Of a DNA stretch of 64,000 nt, positions 9,160 through 19,174 are shown one piece after another. Below the pieces are notes generated by a model, which did not search any database, was not told the DNA's origin, and worked only from the letters and a program-made list of their open reading frames with translations. Position numbers and translations under genes: made by a program. Source of the stretch: Xenophilus sp. L33 (GTDB lineage Bacteria > Pseudomonadota > Gammaproteobacteria > Burkholderiales > Burkholderiaceae_C); NCBI RefSeq assembly GCF_009765735.1, contig NZ_LMUW01000007.1:1-64000 (forward strand), read 5' to 3'. Positions within the stretch are counted from its first letter, which is position 1. Each line of letters begins with the position of its first letter.

Positions 9160-10104
9160 ATGCTGCATCCCCAGGCCCGCGCCTTCCTCGACGTCCTGAT
9201 CAAGCTCGGCGCGCCGCCGACCCACACGCTGTCGCCGGCCGATGCGCGTGCGCTCTACCGCGACCGGCGCGCCGTGGTGCAGCCCGCGCCGGGCGAGGTC
9301 GCCGAGGTGCGCGAGCTTCGCGCCGAAGGCCCGCACGGCCCGATCCCGATGCGGCTCTACCGCCCGCTGGGCTCGCAGGCAGCGAGCGTGCTGCCCGGGC
9401 TCGTCTACTACCACGGTGGCGGCTGGGTCATCGGCGACCTCGACACGCACGACACGTTGTGCCGCGAGCTGGCCAACCTGTCCGGCTGCGCGGTGGTGGC
9501 GGTCGACTACCGCATGGGCCCGGAACATCGCTTTCCCGCGGCGGTCGACGACGTGCTGGCCGCCACCCGCTGGGTGCACCGCGAAGCGGCCGCGCTCGGC
9601 ATCGACCCGGCCCGGCTGGCGGCCGGCGGCGACAGCGCCGGCGGCAACCTGGCCGCGGTGGTAGCGCTGGCCGCGCGCGATGCGGGCGACCTGCCGATTG
9701 CGTTCCAGCTGCTGATCTACCCGGCGACCGACATGCGGCGCGGACATCCCTCGCACGTCAGCAATGGCCAGGGCTACGTGCTGACCGCCGACACGCTGCG
9801 CTACTTCCACGACCACTACATTACCGACACGGCGCACGACCTCGACTGGCGCGCCTCGCCGCTGCTGGCGACGAGCTTCGCCGACCTGCCGCCCGCGCTG
9901 GTGCTGACCGCCGGCTACGACCCGCTGCGCGACGAAGGCCTGGACTACGCACGCGCGCTCACCGAGGCCGGCAACCGCGCCACCTACGTCTGCTTCGAGC
10001 GGCAGATCCACGGCTTCATCACCATGGGCCGGGTGCTCGACGAAGCCAATGCCGCGGTGTCGCTCTGCGCGGCCGAACTGCGCCGGGCATTGAAGCCGGC
10101 CTGA
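9160..10104 (+). CDS. alpha/beta hydrolase, hormone-sensitive-lipase family esterase
   Basis: 314 residues. The HSL-family oxyanion motif HGGG is at 85-88 (YYHGGGWVIGDLD). The nucleophile elbow is GGDSAGG with Ser159. The acid is most likely Asp254 (AGYDPLRDEG) and the base His284 (RQIHGFI), in the correct order and spacing. The family hydrolyses short acyl esters and some act on lactones or amides; no signal peptide is visible, so it is probably cytoplasmic. It follows purT by 27 bases. A weak GGAGAC box precedes the start. Physiological substrate unknown. Confidence 0.9.
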   Translation: MLHPQARAFLDVLIKLGAPPTHTLSPADARALYRDRRAVVQPAPGEVAEVRELRAEGPHGPIPMRLYRPLGSQAASVLPGLVYYHGGGWVIGDLDTHDTLCRELANLSGCAVVAVDYRMGPEHRFPAAVDDVLAATRWVHREAAALGIDPARLAAGGDSAGGNLAAVVALAARDAGDLPIAFQLLIYPATDMRRGHPSHVSNGQGYVLTADTLRYFHDHYITDTAHDLDWRASPLLATSFADLPPALVLTAGYDPLRDEGLDYARALTEAGNRATYVCFERQIHGFITMGRVLDEANAAVSLCAAELRRALKPA

Positions 10105-10173
10105 GTTGTCGGGCGGCCCCGATGCCGCCATTGCCGACGGTCGCCGCAGTTGCGATCACGGTCCAGCTGATGT

Positions 10174-10186
10174 ATGGTCTGACCAT
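10174..10186. promoter_or_regulatory. FadR/GntR-type operator palindrome
   Basis: ATGGTCTGACCAT is a perfect 13-base palindrome around a central T. Its core TGGT-N3-ACCA equals the half-site arrangement recognised by FadR-subfamily GntR regulators. It lies 48 bases before the start of the beta-keto acid cleavage enzyme gene, where a repressor would block transcription. No GntR gene is in the window, so the regulator would be encoded elsewhere. Confidence 0.55.
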
Positions 10187-10233
10187 TAGTGGCGAGCCCG
10201 CGGCAAGCGGAGCCGTCACCGACGGAGACATCC

Positions 10234-11121
10234 ATGTCGGCAGCCCACACCCGCAAGCTGATCATCGAGGTTCGTGCCAACGAGTTCGCGATGCGCGATC
10301 GCAATCCGCTCGTGCCCTGGAGCGCCGACGAGCTGGCCGAGGACGCCGCCGAATGCCGCGAGGCCGGCGCAGCGATCTACCACTTCCATCCCCGCGGGCC
10401 GGACGGCGAGGCCGCCTTCGACTTCGAGAGCTACCGCCAGCCGGTGACGCGCATCCGGGCCAGCTGCGACCTGCTGGTCTACCCGACGCTCGGCGCCTTC
10501 GACCGGGCCCAGTCGGCGCCCGAGCGCCTGGCCCCGATCCTCGCCCTGGCGGAGGCCGGGCAGGTGCCGGACATCGCACCGATCGACATGGGCTCGACCA
10601 ACGTCGACCGCTTCGATGCTGCGCGCGGCTGGTTCACCACCCAGGAGCGCATCTACATCAACACGCACGCCACCTTGCGCCACTTCGCCGAGCAGTTGCG
10701 CGGCGCCGGCGTCAAGCCGCAACTGGTCTGCTGGAACCTGCCGATGCTGCGCTGCGCCTGCGCCTTCATCCGCGCCGGCCTGGTCGATCAACCCGCGTGG
10801 ATCTACCTCGGCATGAGCGAAGCCTCGCTGGCGCATCACCCGGGCACGCCGCGCGGGATGATGGCGCTGGTCGACTTCCTGCCCGAGGACCTGGGCCACG
10901 AATGGACCGTGTCGCTCAACGGCGGCAACCTGCTGCCGCTGGCCTCGCTGGCGATCACGCTCGGCGGCCACGTGTCGATCGGCATCGGCGACCATCCGTA
11001 CGACGAACTGGGCACCGTGCGCAACGCCGACCTGGTGCGCCGGGTCGCGGCCCTGGCGCGCGACTGCGGCCGCGCGCTGGCCACGCCGGCCGAGGCCCGG
11101 CGGATGCTGGGGATGGATTGA
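10234..11121 (+). CDS. beta-keto acid cleavage enzyme (BKACE, 3-keto-5-aminohexanoate cleavage family)
   Basis: 295 residues. The fold and metal site are recognisable: KLIIEVRANE at the N-terminus, the zinc pair in IYHFHPRG (His50, His52), the segment PIDMGSTNVDRF, then YINTHATLRHFAEQL and SIGIGDHPY late in the barrel. BKACE enzymes condense a beta-keto acid with acetyl-CoA to give acetoacetate and a CoA thioester. The ATG at 10234 is preceded by CGGAGAC; a GTG 45 bases upstream has no ribosome-binding site and would add an unconserved tail. Its stop is 4 bases before the next hydrolase start, so the two are coupled, and a FadR-type palindrome precedes it. Confidence 0.9.
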   Translation: MSAAHTRKLIIEVRANEFAMRDRNPLVPWSADELAEDAAECREAGAAIYHFHPRGPDGEAAFDFESYRQPVTRIRASCDLLVYPTLGAFDRAQSAPERLAPILALAEAGQVPDIAPIDMGSTNVDRFDAARGWFTTQERIYINTHATLRHFAEQLRGAGVKPQLVCWNLPMLRCACAFIRAGLVDQPAWIYLGMSEASLAHHPGTPRGMMALVDFLPEDLGHEWTVSLNGGNLLPLASLAITLGGHVSIGIGDHPYDELGTVRNADLVRRVAALARDCGRALATPAEARRMLGMD

Positions 11122-11125
11122 AGTC

Positions 11126-11878
11126 ATGACGCAATCCGATACCCGACCGGTCTTCGTGCTGGTCCACGGCGGCTGGCACGGCGGCTGGTGCTACGGCCGG
11201 ACCACGCGCGCGCTGTGGGCCCGCGGCTTCGAGGCCCATGCGCCCACCCTCACCGGCCTGGGCGACCGTGCCCATCTGCTGAACCGGTCGGTCGACCTCG
11301 ACTGCCACATCGAGGACGTGGTTCGCTTCATCGAGACCGAAGACCTGCGCCGGGTCGTCCTGTGCGGCCATTCGTATGGCGGCGTCGTGATTTCCGGCGT
11401 GGCCGAACGGGTGTGCGAGCGGCTGGCCGGCCTCAGCTTCATCGACGCGCTCGTGCCCGAGGACGGCCAGTCGCTGATCGATTCCCTGCCCGAGGGCCGC
11501 GGCCAGCGCTTTCGCGAGAGCGCCGCCCGCGCCGGCTTCGGCTGGCTGATCCCGCCGGTGCCGGCCGAATATTTCAACGTCAACGAGCAGGACCGCGACT
11601 GGGTCGACCGGCTCTGCGTGCCGCATCCGCTCGCGTGCTTCGAGCAGCCGGTGCGCCTCGCCGGCGCGCGCGAGTCGCTGCCGCGGCAGTACATCCTGGC
11701 CGCCGACTTCGCCAGCAGCGGCTTCGGGCCGATCGCCGAAAGACTGCGGAAAGCGCCGGGCTGGCGGGTCGATGCGCTGCGCGGCGGGCACGACCTCATG
11801 GTCGACAACCCGCAGGGGCTGGCCGACCTGCTGCTCGCGCACGCGCTGCCGGCGGCATCGCGCGAGGCCCGCGGTTAA
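11126..11878 (+). CDS. alpha/beta hydrolase (EstC/salicylate-esterase-like)
   Basis: 250 residues. It begins with the oxyanion segment VLVHGGWHGGWCY, has the nucleophile elbow GHSYGG with Ser83, and ends with RGGHDLMVDNP carrying the catalytic His. This pattern fits the EstC / methyl-esterase / pyrethroid-hydrolase branch, whose members hydrolyse small carboxyl esters. The start is 4 bases after the BKACE stop, which indicates translational coupling and a shared pathway, for example de-esterifying a keto acid before cleavage (inference). Upstream the shared promoter would be under the palindrome at 10174. Confidence 0.88.
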   Translation: MTQSDTRPVFVLVHGGWHGGWCYGRTTRALWARGFEAHAPTLTGLGDRAHLLNRSVDLDCHIEDVVRFIETEDLRRVVLCGHSYGGVVISGVAERVCERLAGLSFIDALVPEDGQSLIDSLPEGRGQRFRESAARAGFGWLIPPVPAEYFNVNEQDRDWVDRLCVPHPLACFEQPVRLAGARESLPRQYILAADFASSGFGPIAERLRKAPGWRVDALRGGHDLMVDNPQGLADLLLAHALPAASREARG

Positions 11879-11952
11879 GGGAAAGTCCCTGCGGCCGGGC
11901 GCCGGCCGACGCCGGGCACGGGGCTAGGATGGCCGGCGAAGGAAGCCTCCAC

Positions 11953-12747
11953 GTGCCGATCCCCTCCACGCCACGACCCTCGACCGACGCCGCCGGGCGC
12001 CTCATGTGGCTCACGCCGCAGCGGGTCTTCTATGCCGGACTTCTCGGCGCGACGGCCCAGCGCAATCTCGGCGGCCACGGCCTCTACGTCTCACCGAGCG
12101 GCGCGCCGCTGCGGGTGCGCATCGGCGACGGCGCCTGGCAGCAGGGCGAACTGGTGGTGGTGCCGCCGCAGGTGCCGCACCAGGTCGCGACCGAGCAGCG
12201 CACCATCCTCAACCTGCTGATCGAATCGGAATCGGTCGCGCCCGACGGTCTGCCGGATTTCCTGCGCGCCTGCGGGCCGGTCGAGGCGCCGGCCTTCGCG
12301 CAGCGCGTGCGCAGCGTGCACGGCCGGCTGCTGGCTGCCTCGGGGCGCGAGAGCTTCGCCGGCTTCGACTTCGACGCGCTCTTCTTCGGCCGGCCGCTGC
12401 CGGCGCGGGTGCTCGACGCGCGCATCCGCCAGGTGGTCGAGCGCATCGTTGCCGACCCGGCGCTGCCCGCCTCGGCCGAGGATTGCGCAGCGGCGGTGAA
12501 CCTGTCCTTCTCGCGCTTCCTGCATCTGTTCAAGCAGGAGACCGGCGTGCCGTTTCGCGCCTTCCGCGCATGGAAGCGGGCGCGCAGCCTGTTGCGGCAC
12601 GTGCGCCAGCGCACCACTCTGACCGACATCGCGCTGGACACCGGCTACCCCGATTCGACCCATTTCAGCCATTCGATCCGCCAGGTCTACGGCCTGCGTC
12701 CGAGCGACATCCTGGCCGGCTCGCGGCGACTCGCGCTGCATCAGTAG
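11953..12747 (+). CDS. AraC-family transcriptional regulator
   Basis: 264 residues. The N-terminal half is a cupin-like effector domain (around HGLYVSPSGAPLRVR and VVVPPQVPHQV). The C-terminal ~100 residues are the double helix-turn-helix of AraC proteins: CAAAVNLSFSRFLHLFKQE, then ERA-type helices ending TDIALDTGYPDSTHFSHSI and YGLRPSDI. I start at GTG 11953 because GGAAG lies 7 bases before it; ATG 11929 is in frame but overlaps a TAGGAT that may be a -10 box. It sits directly after the BKACE/esterase pair and may control it. A bidirectional terminator follows. Confidence 0.88.
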   Translation: MPIPSTPRPSTDAAGRLMWLTPQRVFYAGLLGATAQRNLGGHGLYVSPSGAPLRVRIGDGAWQQGELVVVPPQVPHQVATEQRTILNLLIESESVAPDGLPDFLRACGPVEAPAFAQRVRSVHGRLLAASGRESFAGFDFDALFFGRPLPARVLDARIRQVVERIVADPALPASAEDCAAAVNLSFSRFLHLFKQETGVPFRAFRAWKRARSLLRHVRQRTTLTDIALDTGYPDSTHFSHSIRQVYGLRPSDILAGSRRLALHQ

Positions 12748-12767
12748 CCGGCGTTCGACCGGACGCA

Positions 12768-12793
12768 AAAAAGGCTCCCGAGGGAGCCTTTTT
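12768..12793. terminator. bidirectional rho-independent terminator
   Basis: Hairpin GGCTCCC-GA-GGGAGCC (12773-12788) flanked by an A tract on the left and a T tract on the right, so it can end transcripts from both the AraC gene (+) and the RRM gene (-), which converge here. Confidence 0.9.
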
Positions 12794-12813
12794 CATTGGA
12801 GAACCGAAGTTGC

Positions 12814-13224
<411 letters not shown>

Positions 13225-13469
13225 GGAGGGACTCCTAATCAAACCAAAAAAACAAAGCGATGGAGTCCCAGAATCACAACAAACAAAAGTGGCGCTGTGG
13301 CGCGAAACTGACCGATCACCGGTTGACGCCGCTGGCATGAAGCCAGAGACGCTCCGGCATTCTCGTGCACAAAAGGAACTTTTGGATCAATGTTTCATGT
13401 TTTTTTTGTTGCGATTCATGTTGCCAGTTTTGCTGCATTGCAAGAAAAAAGTGCCGCTTTCAACCTTTT
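13225..13469. other. AT-rich intergenic leader of the RRM gene
   Basis: About 245 bases with no convincing gene. It holds several A or T runs (for example 13400-13408 and 13445-13450), in sharp contrast to the GC-rich surroundings. It probably contains the promoter and a long 5' leader for the RRM gene. I found no clean -35/-10 pair and no intrinsic terminator. Confidence 0.5.
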
Positions 13470-13691
13470 TCATTCGCGTGGCGCGCGTCGCAACGGCTGC
13501 AGCAGGGCCTTCAGGCCGTTGTGGTCGATTTCATGCATCAGCGCCAGCAGGCGGCCGATTTCGCCGGGCGGGAAACCTTCGCGGGCAAACCAGGTGAGGT
13601 AATTGCCCGGCAGGTCGGCAATCAGGCGGCCCTTGTATTTGCCGAAGGGCATTTCGCGGCTCACCAGCTTTTCGAGGTCTTCGGGTGTCAT
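13470..13691 (-). CDS. DUF3820 (QSregVF_b-type) small protein
   Basis: 73 residues. The sequence MPFGKYKGRLIADLPGNYL followed by WFAREGFPPGEIGRLLALM is the signature of the DUF3820 family, annotated as putative quorum-sensing-regulated virulence factor. The motif resembles a nucleic-acid exonuclease appendix seen beside helicases and nucleases, but its biochemical role is not established. It is divergent from the RhlE helicase gene (39 bases between starts), and lies upstream of the RRM gene on the same strand. Confidence 0.85.
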   Translation of the reverse strand: MTPEDLEKLVSREMPFGKYKGRLIADLPGNYLTWFAREGFPPGEIGRLLALMHEIDHNGLKALLQPLRRAPRE

Positions 13692-13730
13692 GGTGGCTAT
13701 GCTCGCTGATCCTGCTCACTCACGTCCTTC

Positions 13731-14993
13731 ATGCCATTTCATTCGCTCGGGCTCGATGCCTCCCTGGTGCGCGCCGCCACTGAAAAAGGCTACCTGGCGC
13801 CCACGGCGATCCAGCGCGAGGCGATCCCGCCGATCCTGCAGGGCCGCGACCTGCTCGGCGCCGCCGAGACCGGTTCCGGCAAGACGGCCGCCTTCTCGCT
13901 GCCGCTGCTGCAGCGGGTCGCCGGCCAGTCGCCGACCGCGCCGCGGCGTCTGCAAGCGCTGGTGCTGGTGCCGACGCGCGAACTGGCGGCGCAGGTCGGC
14001 GAATCGATGCGCAGCCTGGCCCGGCTGCTGCCGCGGCCGCTGAAGATCGCGGTCGCCTTCGGCGGCGTCTCGATCAACCCGCAACTGATGGCGCTGCGCG
14101 GCGGCGCCGACATCGCGATCGCCACGCCGGGACGGCTGCTCGACCTGGTCGAGCACCGGGCGTTGAAGCTGGGTTCGGTGGCGACGCTGGTGCTGGACGA
14201 GGCCGACCGGCTGTTCGACCTGGGCTTCGCCGACGAGCTCGGCCGCATCCTGGCGCTGCTGCCGGAGCGGCGCCAGAACCTGCTGTTCTCGGCCACCTTC
14301 CCGGCAGCGATCCAGTCGCTGGCCGAAAGCCTGCTGCACGACCCGGTGCGGGTCGAGGTCGAGGCCGGCGCGGTCGAGGAACCGGCGATCCTGCAGCGCG
14401 CGATCGCGGTCGATGCCGGGCGCCGCACGCAATTGCTGCGGCACCTGGTGAAGACCGGCGGCTGGACGCGGGTCCTGGTCTTCGTCGCCACCAAGTTCGC
14501 GGCCGAGATCGTCGCCGACAAGCTGCGCAAGGCCGGCATCGACGCCGAGCCCTTCCACGGCGAGCTAAGCCAGGGCAAGCGCAGCCAGGTGCTGGCCGAC
14601 TTCAAGGCCGAGCGGGTCCAGGTGGTGGTGGCGACCGACCTGGCCGCTCGCGGCATCGACGTCGCCCGTCTGCCCGCGGTGGTGAACTACGACCTGCCGC
14701 GCTCGCCGGTCGACTACCTGCACCGCATCGGCCGCACCGGCCGCGCCGGCGAGAGCGGCGTTGCGCTGAGCTTCGTGCCACCGGCGTCGGAGGCGCACTT
14801 CAGGTTGATCGAGAAGCGCCAGGGGCTGAACGTGCCGCGCGAGCGCCTGGCGGGCTTCGAGCCGGTCGAGGCGCCCGAAGTCGCCGCGGACCTGGCGCCG
14901 GTGCCCGGCACCGGCGGCATCAAGGGCAAGCGGCCGAGCAAGAAGGACAAGCTGCGCGCCGCCGCGGTGGCAGCGGCGGCCGCCGAGCGCTGA
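13731..14993 (+). CDS. rhlE: DEAD-box ATP-dependent RNA helicase (RhlE type)
   Basis: 420 residues. All helicase motifs are present in order: Q-motif region GYLAPTAIQREAIP, motif I AETGSGKT (45-52), Ia PTRELAAQV, Ib TPGRLLDL, II LDEADRLFDLGF, III FSATFP, then the second RecA domain with VATDLAARGID and HRIGRTGRAG. The C-terminus is a short basic/Ala tail (KGKRPSKKDK). It remodels RNA, probably in ribosome assembly and mRNA decay. It ends 4 bases before the converging LtrA-like gene. Confidence 0.95.
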   Translation: MPFHSLGLDASLVRAATEKGYLAPTAIQREAIPPILQGRDLLGAAETGSGKTAAFSLPLLQRVAGQSPTAPRRLQALVLVPTRELAAQVGESMRSLARLLPRPLKIAVAFGGVSINPQLMALRGGADIAIATPGRLLDLVEHRALKLGSVATLVLDEADRLFDLGFADELGRILALLPERRQNLLFSATFPAAIQSLAESLLHDPVRVEVEAGAVEEPAILQRAIAVDAGRRTQLLRHLVKTGGWTRVLVFVATKFAAEIVADKLRKAGIDAEPFHGELSQGKRSQVLADFKAERVQVVVATDLAARGIDVARLPAVVNYDLPRSPVDYLHRIGRTGRAGESGVALSFVPPASEAHFRLIEKRQGLNVPRERLAGFEPVEAPEVAADLAPVPGTGGIKGKRPSKKDKLRAAAVAAAAAER

Positions 14994-14997
14994 GCCC

Positions 14998-16170
14998 TCA
15001 GAGCGCGGGCTGGCGCGAGCGCATGCGGCTGCTGTTCCAGCCCGCGACCGCGAGGATCACCACGGTGGTCAGCGTGTTCATCGTCAGCAGGTCGAGCGCC
15101 GGCGCGGCCGCGCCGAGCAGCGCCGCCGCCAGCGCGCCCAGCAGGTGCGAGGGCGGGAAGCGGCCGTACACCACCCGCTTGTAGAGCCCGTTGCCGAGCA
15201 GGTAGGCGATCGGCGCGAAGGCCATGACGATGACCGCCTCGGCGTCGAGGTGGCCGTGCGGATGGGCGATCACCAGCTCGTTGCCGACCGCGGTGACGAT
15301 GATGCCGCCGATGATCAGCACGTGGACATAGTGGAAGTAGGCGCCGATGCGGCCCGGGTCCTTCGAGTGCGCGATCACGTGGCTGCCGTCGGCGCTGCTG
15401 GTGCCGAAGTAGAGCCACCACATCGCCAGCGTGCCGGCGAAGGCGCTCAGGAAGGCCAGGCTCGACAGGCCGCCCAGGCTGTTCGTCTGGGCGAAGGTGT
15501 CGCCGGTCATCAGGATGGTCTCGCCCAGCGCCATGATGACGAAGCCCTGGCAGCGCTCGGCCAGATGGCCGCCCTCGATGGTCCAGTCGCTGGTGTGCGA
15601 GCGGCCGAGGCCGGGCAGCCGGAAGCCGAACATCGGCGAGACGTATTCGCAGGCGACCGCCAGGGTCCACCACAGCATCCGCGGCGTCGTCGGGCTCAGC
15701 GCGCCGGCGATCCAGAACACCGCGGCGATGCAGTTCCAGCCCAGGATGCGCGCGAAGTTGTCAGCCAGCTGGTGGCGGCGGCGCAGCACCAGCCAGATGA
15801 AGAGCGAGCGCCCGACCTGCATCGTGACGAAGGCGGCGGCGAAGACCGGCCCGCGCTCCTCGAAGGCGCCGGGGATCGCGGCGGACATCACCAGCCCGAC
15901 CAGCATCACGCCGAAGAGCATCGCGCGGATCGGCGTCGCCCGCGGGTCGAACCAGTTGGTGACCCAGCAGGTGTATTGCCAGCCGAGCCAGACGGCGAAC
16001 CACAGCAGGAGCGTCTGCAACGCGCCGATCGGCGTCAGGTGGGCCAGCAGGTAGTGCGACAGCTGCGTGACCGCGAAGGCGTAGATGAGGTCGAAGAAGA
16101 GTTCTTCGTAGGTGACCTTGGCTTCGCCGCCGTCGCGCGGGCGAAGCAGGGGATGGGTGTCGGAGCGCAT
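14998..16170 (-). CDS. LtrA (low temperature requirement A) family membrane protein
   Basis: 390 residues with about ten hydrophobic segments. The family signatures EELFFDLIYAFAVTQLSHYL near the N-terminus and FVIMALGETILMTG in the middle are both present, as is a conserved WTIEGGHLAERCQ stretch before it. LtrA was first linked to growth of Listeria at low temperature; its transport or catalytic function is not settled. It is downstream of the acyl-CoA dehydrogenase on the same strand with 30 bases between, but no functional link is evident. Confidence 0.9.
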   Translation of the reverse strand: MRSDTHPLLRPRDGGEAKVTYEELFFDLIYAFAVTQLSHYLLAHLTPIGALQTLLLWFAVWLGWQYTCWVTNWFDPRATPIRAMLFGVMLVGLVMSAAIPGAFEERGPVFAAAFVTMQVGRSLFIWLVLRRRHQLADNFARILGWNCIAAVFWIAGALSPTTPRMLWWTLAVACEYVSPMFGFRLPGLGRSHTSDWTIEGGHLAERCQGFVIMALGETILMTGDTFAQTNSLGGLSSLAFLSAFAGTLAMWWLYFGTSSADGSHVIAHSKDPGRIGAYFHYVHVLIIGGIIVTAVGNELVIAHPHGHLDAEAVIVMAFAPIAYLLGNGLYKRVVYGRFPPSHLLGALAAALLGAAAPALDLLTMNTLTTVVILAVAGWNSSRMRSRQPAL

Positions 16171-16200
16171 CGGGCGATTCTGCCGCGCGGCGCCGACCGC

Positions 16201-17361
16201 TCAGCCGCGCGGAGGTCGCTTGGCGATGCCCATCGTCTTCGCGAGGATGCCGAGCATCACCTCGTCGGCGCCGCCTCCGATCGAGGCCAGCCGGCCGTCG
16301 CGGTACAGGCGCGACACGCGGTTGTCCCAGGTGAAGCCCATGCCGCCCCAGAACTGCAGGCAGGTGTCGGCCACCTCGCGCGTCAGGCGGCCGCACTTGA
16401 GCTTGGCCATCGAGGCCAGCTCGGTGACGTCCTGGCCCTGCACGTAGAGGTCGCAGGCGCGGTAGGTGAGGGCGCGCAGGGCCTCGATCTCGGTCTTGAG
16501 CTCGGCCAGCTTGAACTGCACCCATTGCTGGTCGGCCAGCGTGCCGCCGAAGAGCTTGCGCTGCTGCGCCCATTCGATGGTCTCGGCGATGCAGTCTTCC
16601 ATCGGCAGCAGCGAGCTGGCGGCGGCCCACAGCCGCTCCTCCTGGAACTGCTGCATCTGGTAGACGAAGCCCTGGCCTTCCTCGCCGATGCGGTAGCGCT
16701 GCGGCACCCGCACGTCGTCGAAGTAGATGAGGCCGGTGTCGCTGGAGTGCATGCCGATCTTGCGGATCTTCTGCGCCTTCTCGATGCCGGGGGTGTTCAT
16801 CGGCACCATCACCAGCGACTTGTTGCGGTGCACCGGGCCGTCGCCGGTGTTGACCAGCATGCACATCCAGTCGGCCTGCAGGCTGTTGGTGATCCACATC
16901 TTCTGGCCGCTGATGAGGTAGTCGTCGCCGTCCTTGCGGGCATGGCTCTTCAGGCCGGCGACGTCGCTGCCCGCGCCGGGCTCGCTGACGCCGATGCAGC
17001 CGACCGACTCGCCCTTGATCGCGGGCACCAGGAATTCGTGGCGCAATTCGTCGCTGCCGAAGCGGGCCAGCGCCGGGGTGCACATGTCGGTCTGCACGCC
17101 GATGGCCATCGGCACGCCGCCGCAGCGGATGTGGCCGAGCGATTCGGCCAGCGCCATGGCGTACGAGTAGTCGAGGCCGGCGCCGCCGAAGGCCTCGGGC
17201 TTGTTGAGCCCCAGCAATCCCAGCGCGCCGAGCCGGCCGAACACCTGGTGCGCCGGGAAGGCCTCGGCCGCTTCCCATTCGTCGACGTGCGGGTTGATCG
17301 CCTCGTCGATGAAGCGGCGCATCGTCTTCTGGATCTCGAGGTGTTCGTGCGAGTAGTTCAT
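16201..17361 (-). CDS. acyl-CoA dehydrogenase
   Basis: 386 residues, standard length. Flavin/substrate-binding segments are GCIGVSEPGAGSDVAGLKS and the MWITNSLQADWMC stretch. The C-terminal signature is FWGGMGFTWDNRVSRLYRDG, followed by GGGADEVM, where the Glu is at the usual catalytic-base position. The run DDVRVPQRYRIGEEGQGF is reminiscent of citronellyl-CoA dehydrogenase (AtuD-like), but a short- or medium-chain enzyme is equally possible. It transfers electrons to ETF during beta-oxidation. No other acyl-CoA gene adjoins it. Confidence 0.92.
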   Translation of the reverse strand: MNYSHEHLEIQKTMRRFIDEAINPHVDEWEAAEAFPAHQVFGRLGALGLLGLNKPEAFGGAGLDYSYAMALAESLGHIRCGGVPMAIGVQTDMCTPALARFGSDELRHEFLVPAIKGESVGCIGVSEPGAGSDVAGLKSHARKDGDDYLISGQKMWITNSLQADWMCMLVNTGDGPVHRNKSLVMVPMNTPGIEKAQKIRKIGMHSSDTGLIYFDDVRVPQRYRIGEEGQGFVYQMQQFQEERLWAAASSLLPMEDCIAETIEWAQQRKLFGGTLADQQWVQFKLAELKTEIEALRALTYRACDLYVQGQDVTELASMAKLKCGRLTREVADTCLQFWGGMGFTWDNRVSRLYRDGRLASIGGGADEVMLGILAKTMGIAKRPPRG

Positions 17362-17416
17362 TCGCGCACTCTAGGCGCGGGCGCACGCCCGTGCTTGCGC
17401 GAATTGGCTGGTGCCC

Positions 17417-18216
17417 TCAGGCCCGGAAGCGCCGCCGGGTCAGCGCCAGCGCGATCCAGTAGGCGGCCACGGTGTAGACCACCAGCACCGCCGCGTGCCG
17501 CGCCCAGTCGGCCGGCCACTGGTCCATGAAGAGCGGCCGCACCAGCGCCACCGCGTTGGTGAGCGGCAGCCAGGCCGAGATCGCGCGCACGAAGCCCGGC
17601 AGCTGGGCCAGCGGGAAGAAGATGCCCGAGAGGAACATCATCGGCGTGATGAAGAGGGTGAAGTAGTAGGTGAAGAAGTCGTAGCCCTTGGCCAGCGCAT
17701 TGAAGATCAGCGCGATGCAAGAGAAGGTGATGCCGATGCCCACCAGCACGCACCAGGCGACGACCAGCTTCGGGCTGTGGCTGATCTGCAGGGCCAGCAT
17801 CACCAGCAGGATCGCGCTGGTGGTGAAGATGGCCTTGAAGCCGGCCCACAGCATCTCGGCCATCAGCACGTCGTCGAGGCCGACCGGCGCGTTCATGATG
17901 CCGTCCCAGGTCTTCTGCACGTGCATGCGCGAGAAGGCCGAATAGAGGCCCTCGAACGAGGCCGCGTTCATCGCGCTCATGCAGATCGAGCCGCTGGCCA
18001 GGAAGAGCAGGTAGGGCACCTTCACGCCGTCGACCTCGACCTGCCCGACCAGCGCGCCCATGCCGTAGCCGAAGGCGACCAGCCAGATCAGCGGCTCGGC
18101 GATGTTGCCGATCAGGCTCGGGATCGCGAGCTTGCGCCAGACCAGCAGGTTGCGCAGGAACACCGGCCACCAGCGCATGCTGAGCCGGGGCGGGCGCCAG
18201 ATGGAAGGAGCCGCGT

Positions 18217-18220
<4 letters not shown>
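17417..18220 (-). CDS. ABC-2 type transporter permease (NodJ-like)
   Basis: 267 residues with six predicted membrane helices. The family stretch [24 protein letters not shown] is close to NodJ and related ABC-2 permeases, and [19 protein letters not shown] is the conserved loop before the last helices. The start ATG overlaps the ATPase stop in an ATGA tetranucleotide (18217-18220), which fixes it. Together the pair should form an exporter for a lipid-linked sugar, drug or lipo-oligosaccharide; nodulation genes are absent, so the name Nod is only structural. Confidence 0.9.
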
Positions 18221-19143
<923 letters not shown>

Positions 19144-19174
19144 GGCGGCATTGTGGCGTACCGCGTTCGGGGCC

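Noticed and set aside
10189-10233. Upstream GTG start for the BKACE gene
   Set aside because: It has no ribosome-binding site, lies next to the operator palindrome and adds residues absent from the family; ATG 10234 has a good site.
11925-11930. TAGGAT as a -10 box for the AraC gene
   Set aside because: No -35-like hexamer lies at the right distance; used only as weak support for the later GTG start.
15145-17529. A long + strand open frame across the LtrA and acyl-CoA dehydrogenase genes
   Set aside because: It spans two well-supported minus-strand genes and has no recognisable domain; an antisense artefact of high GC.
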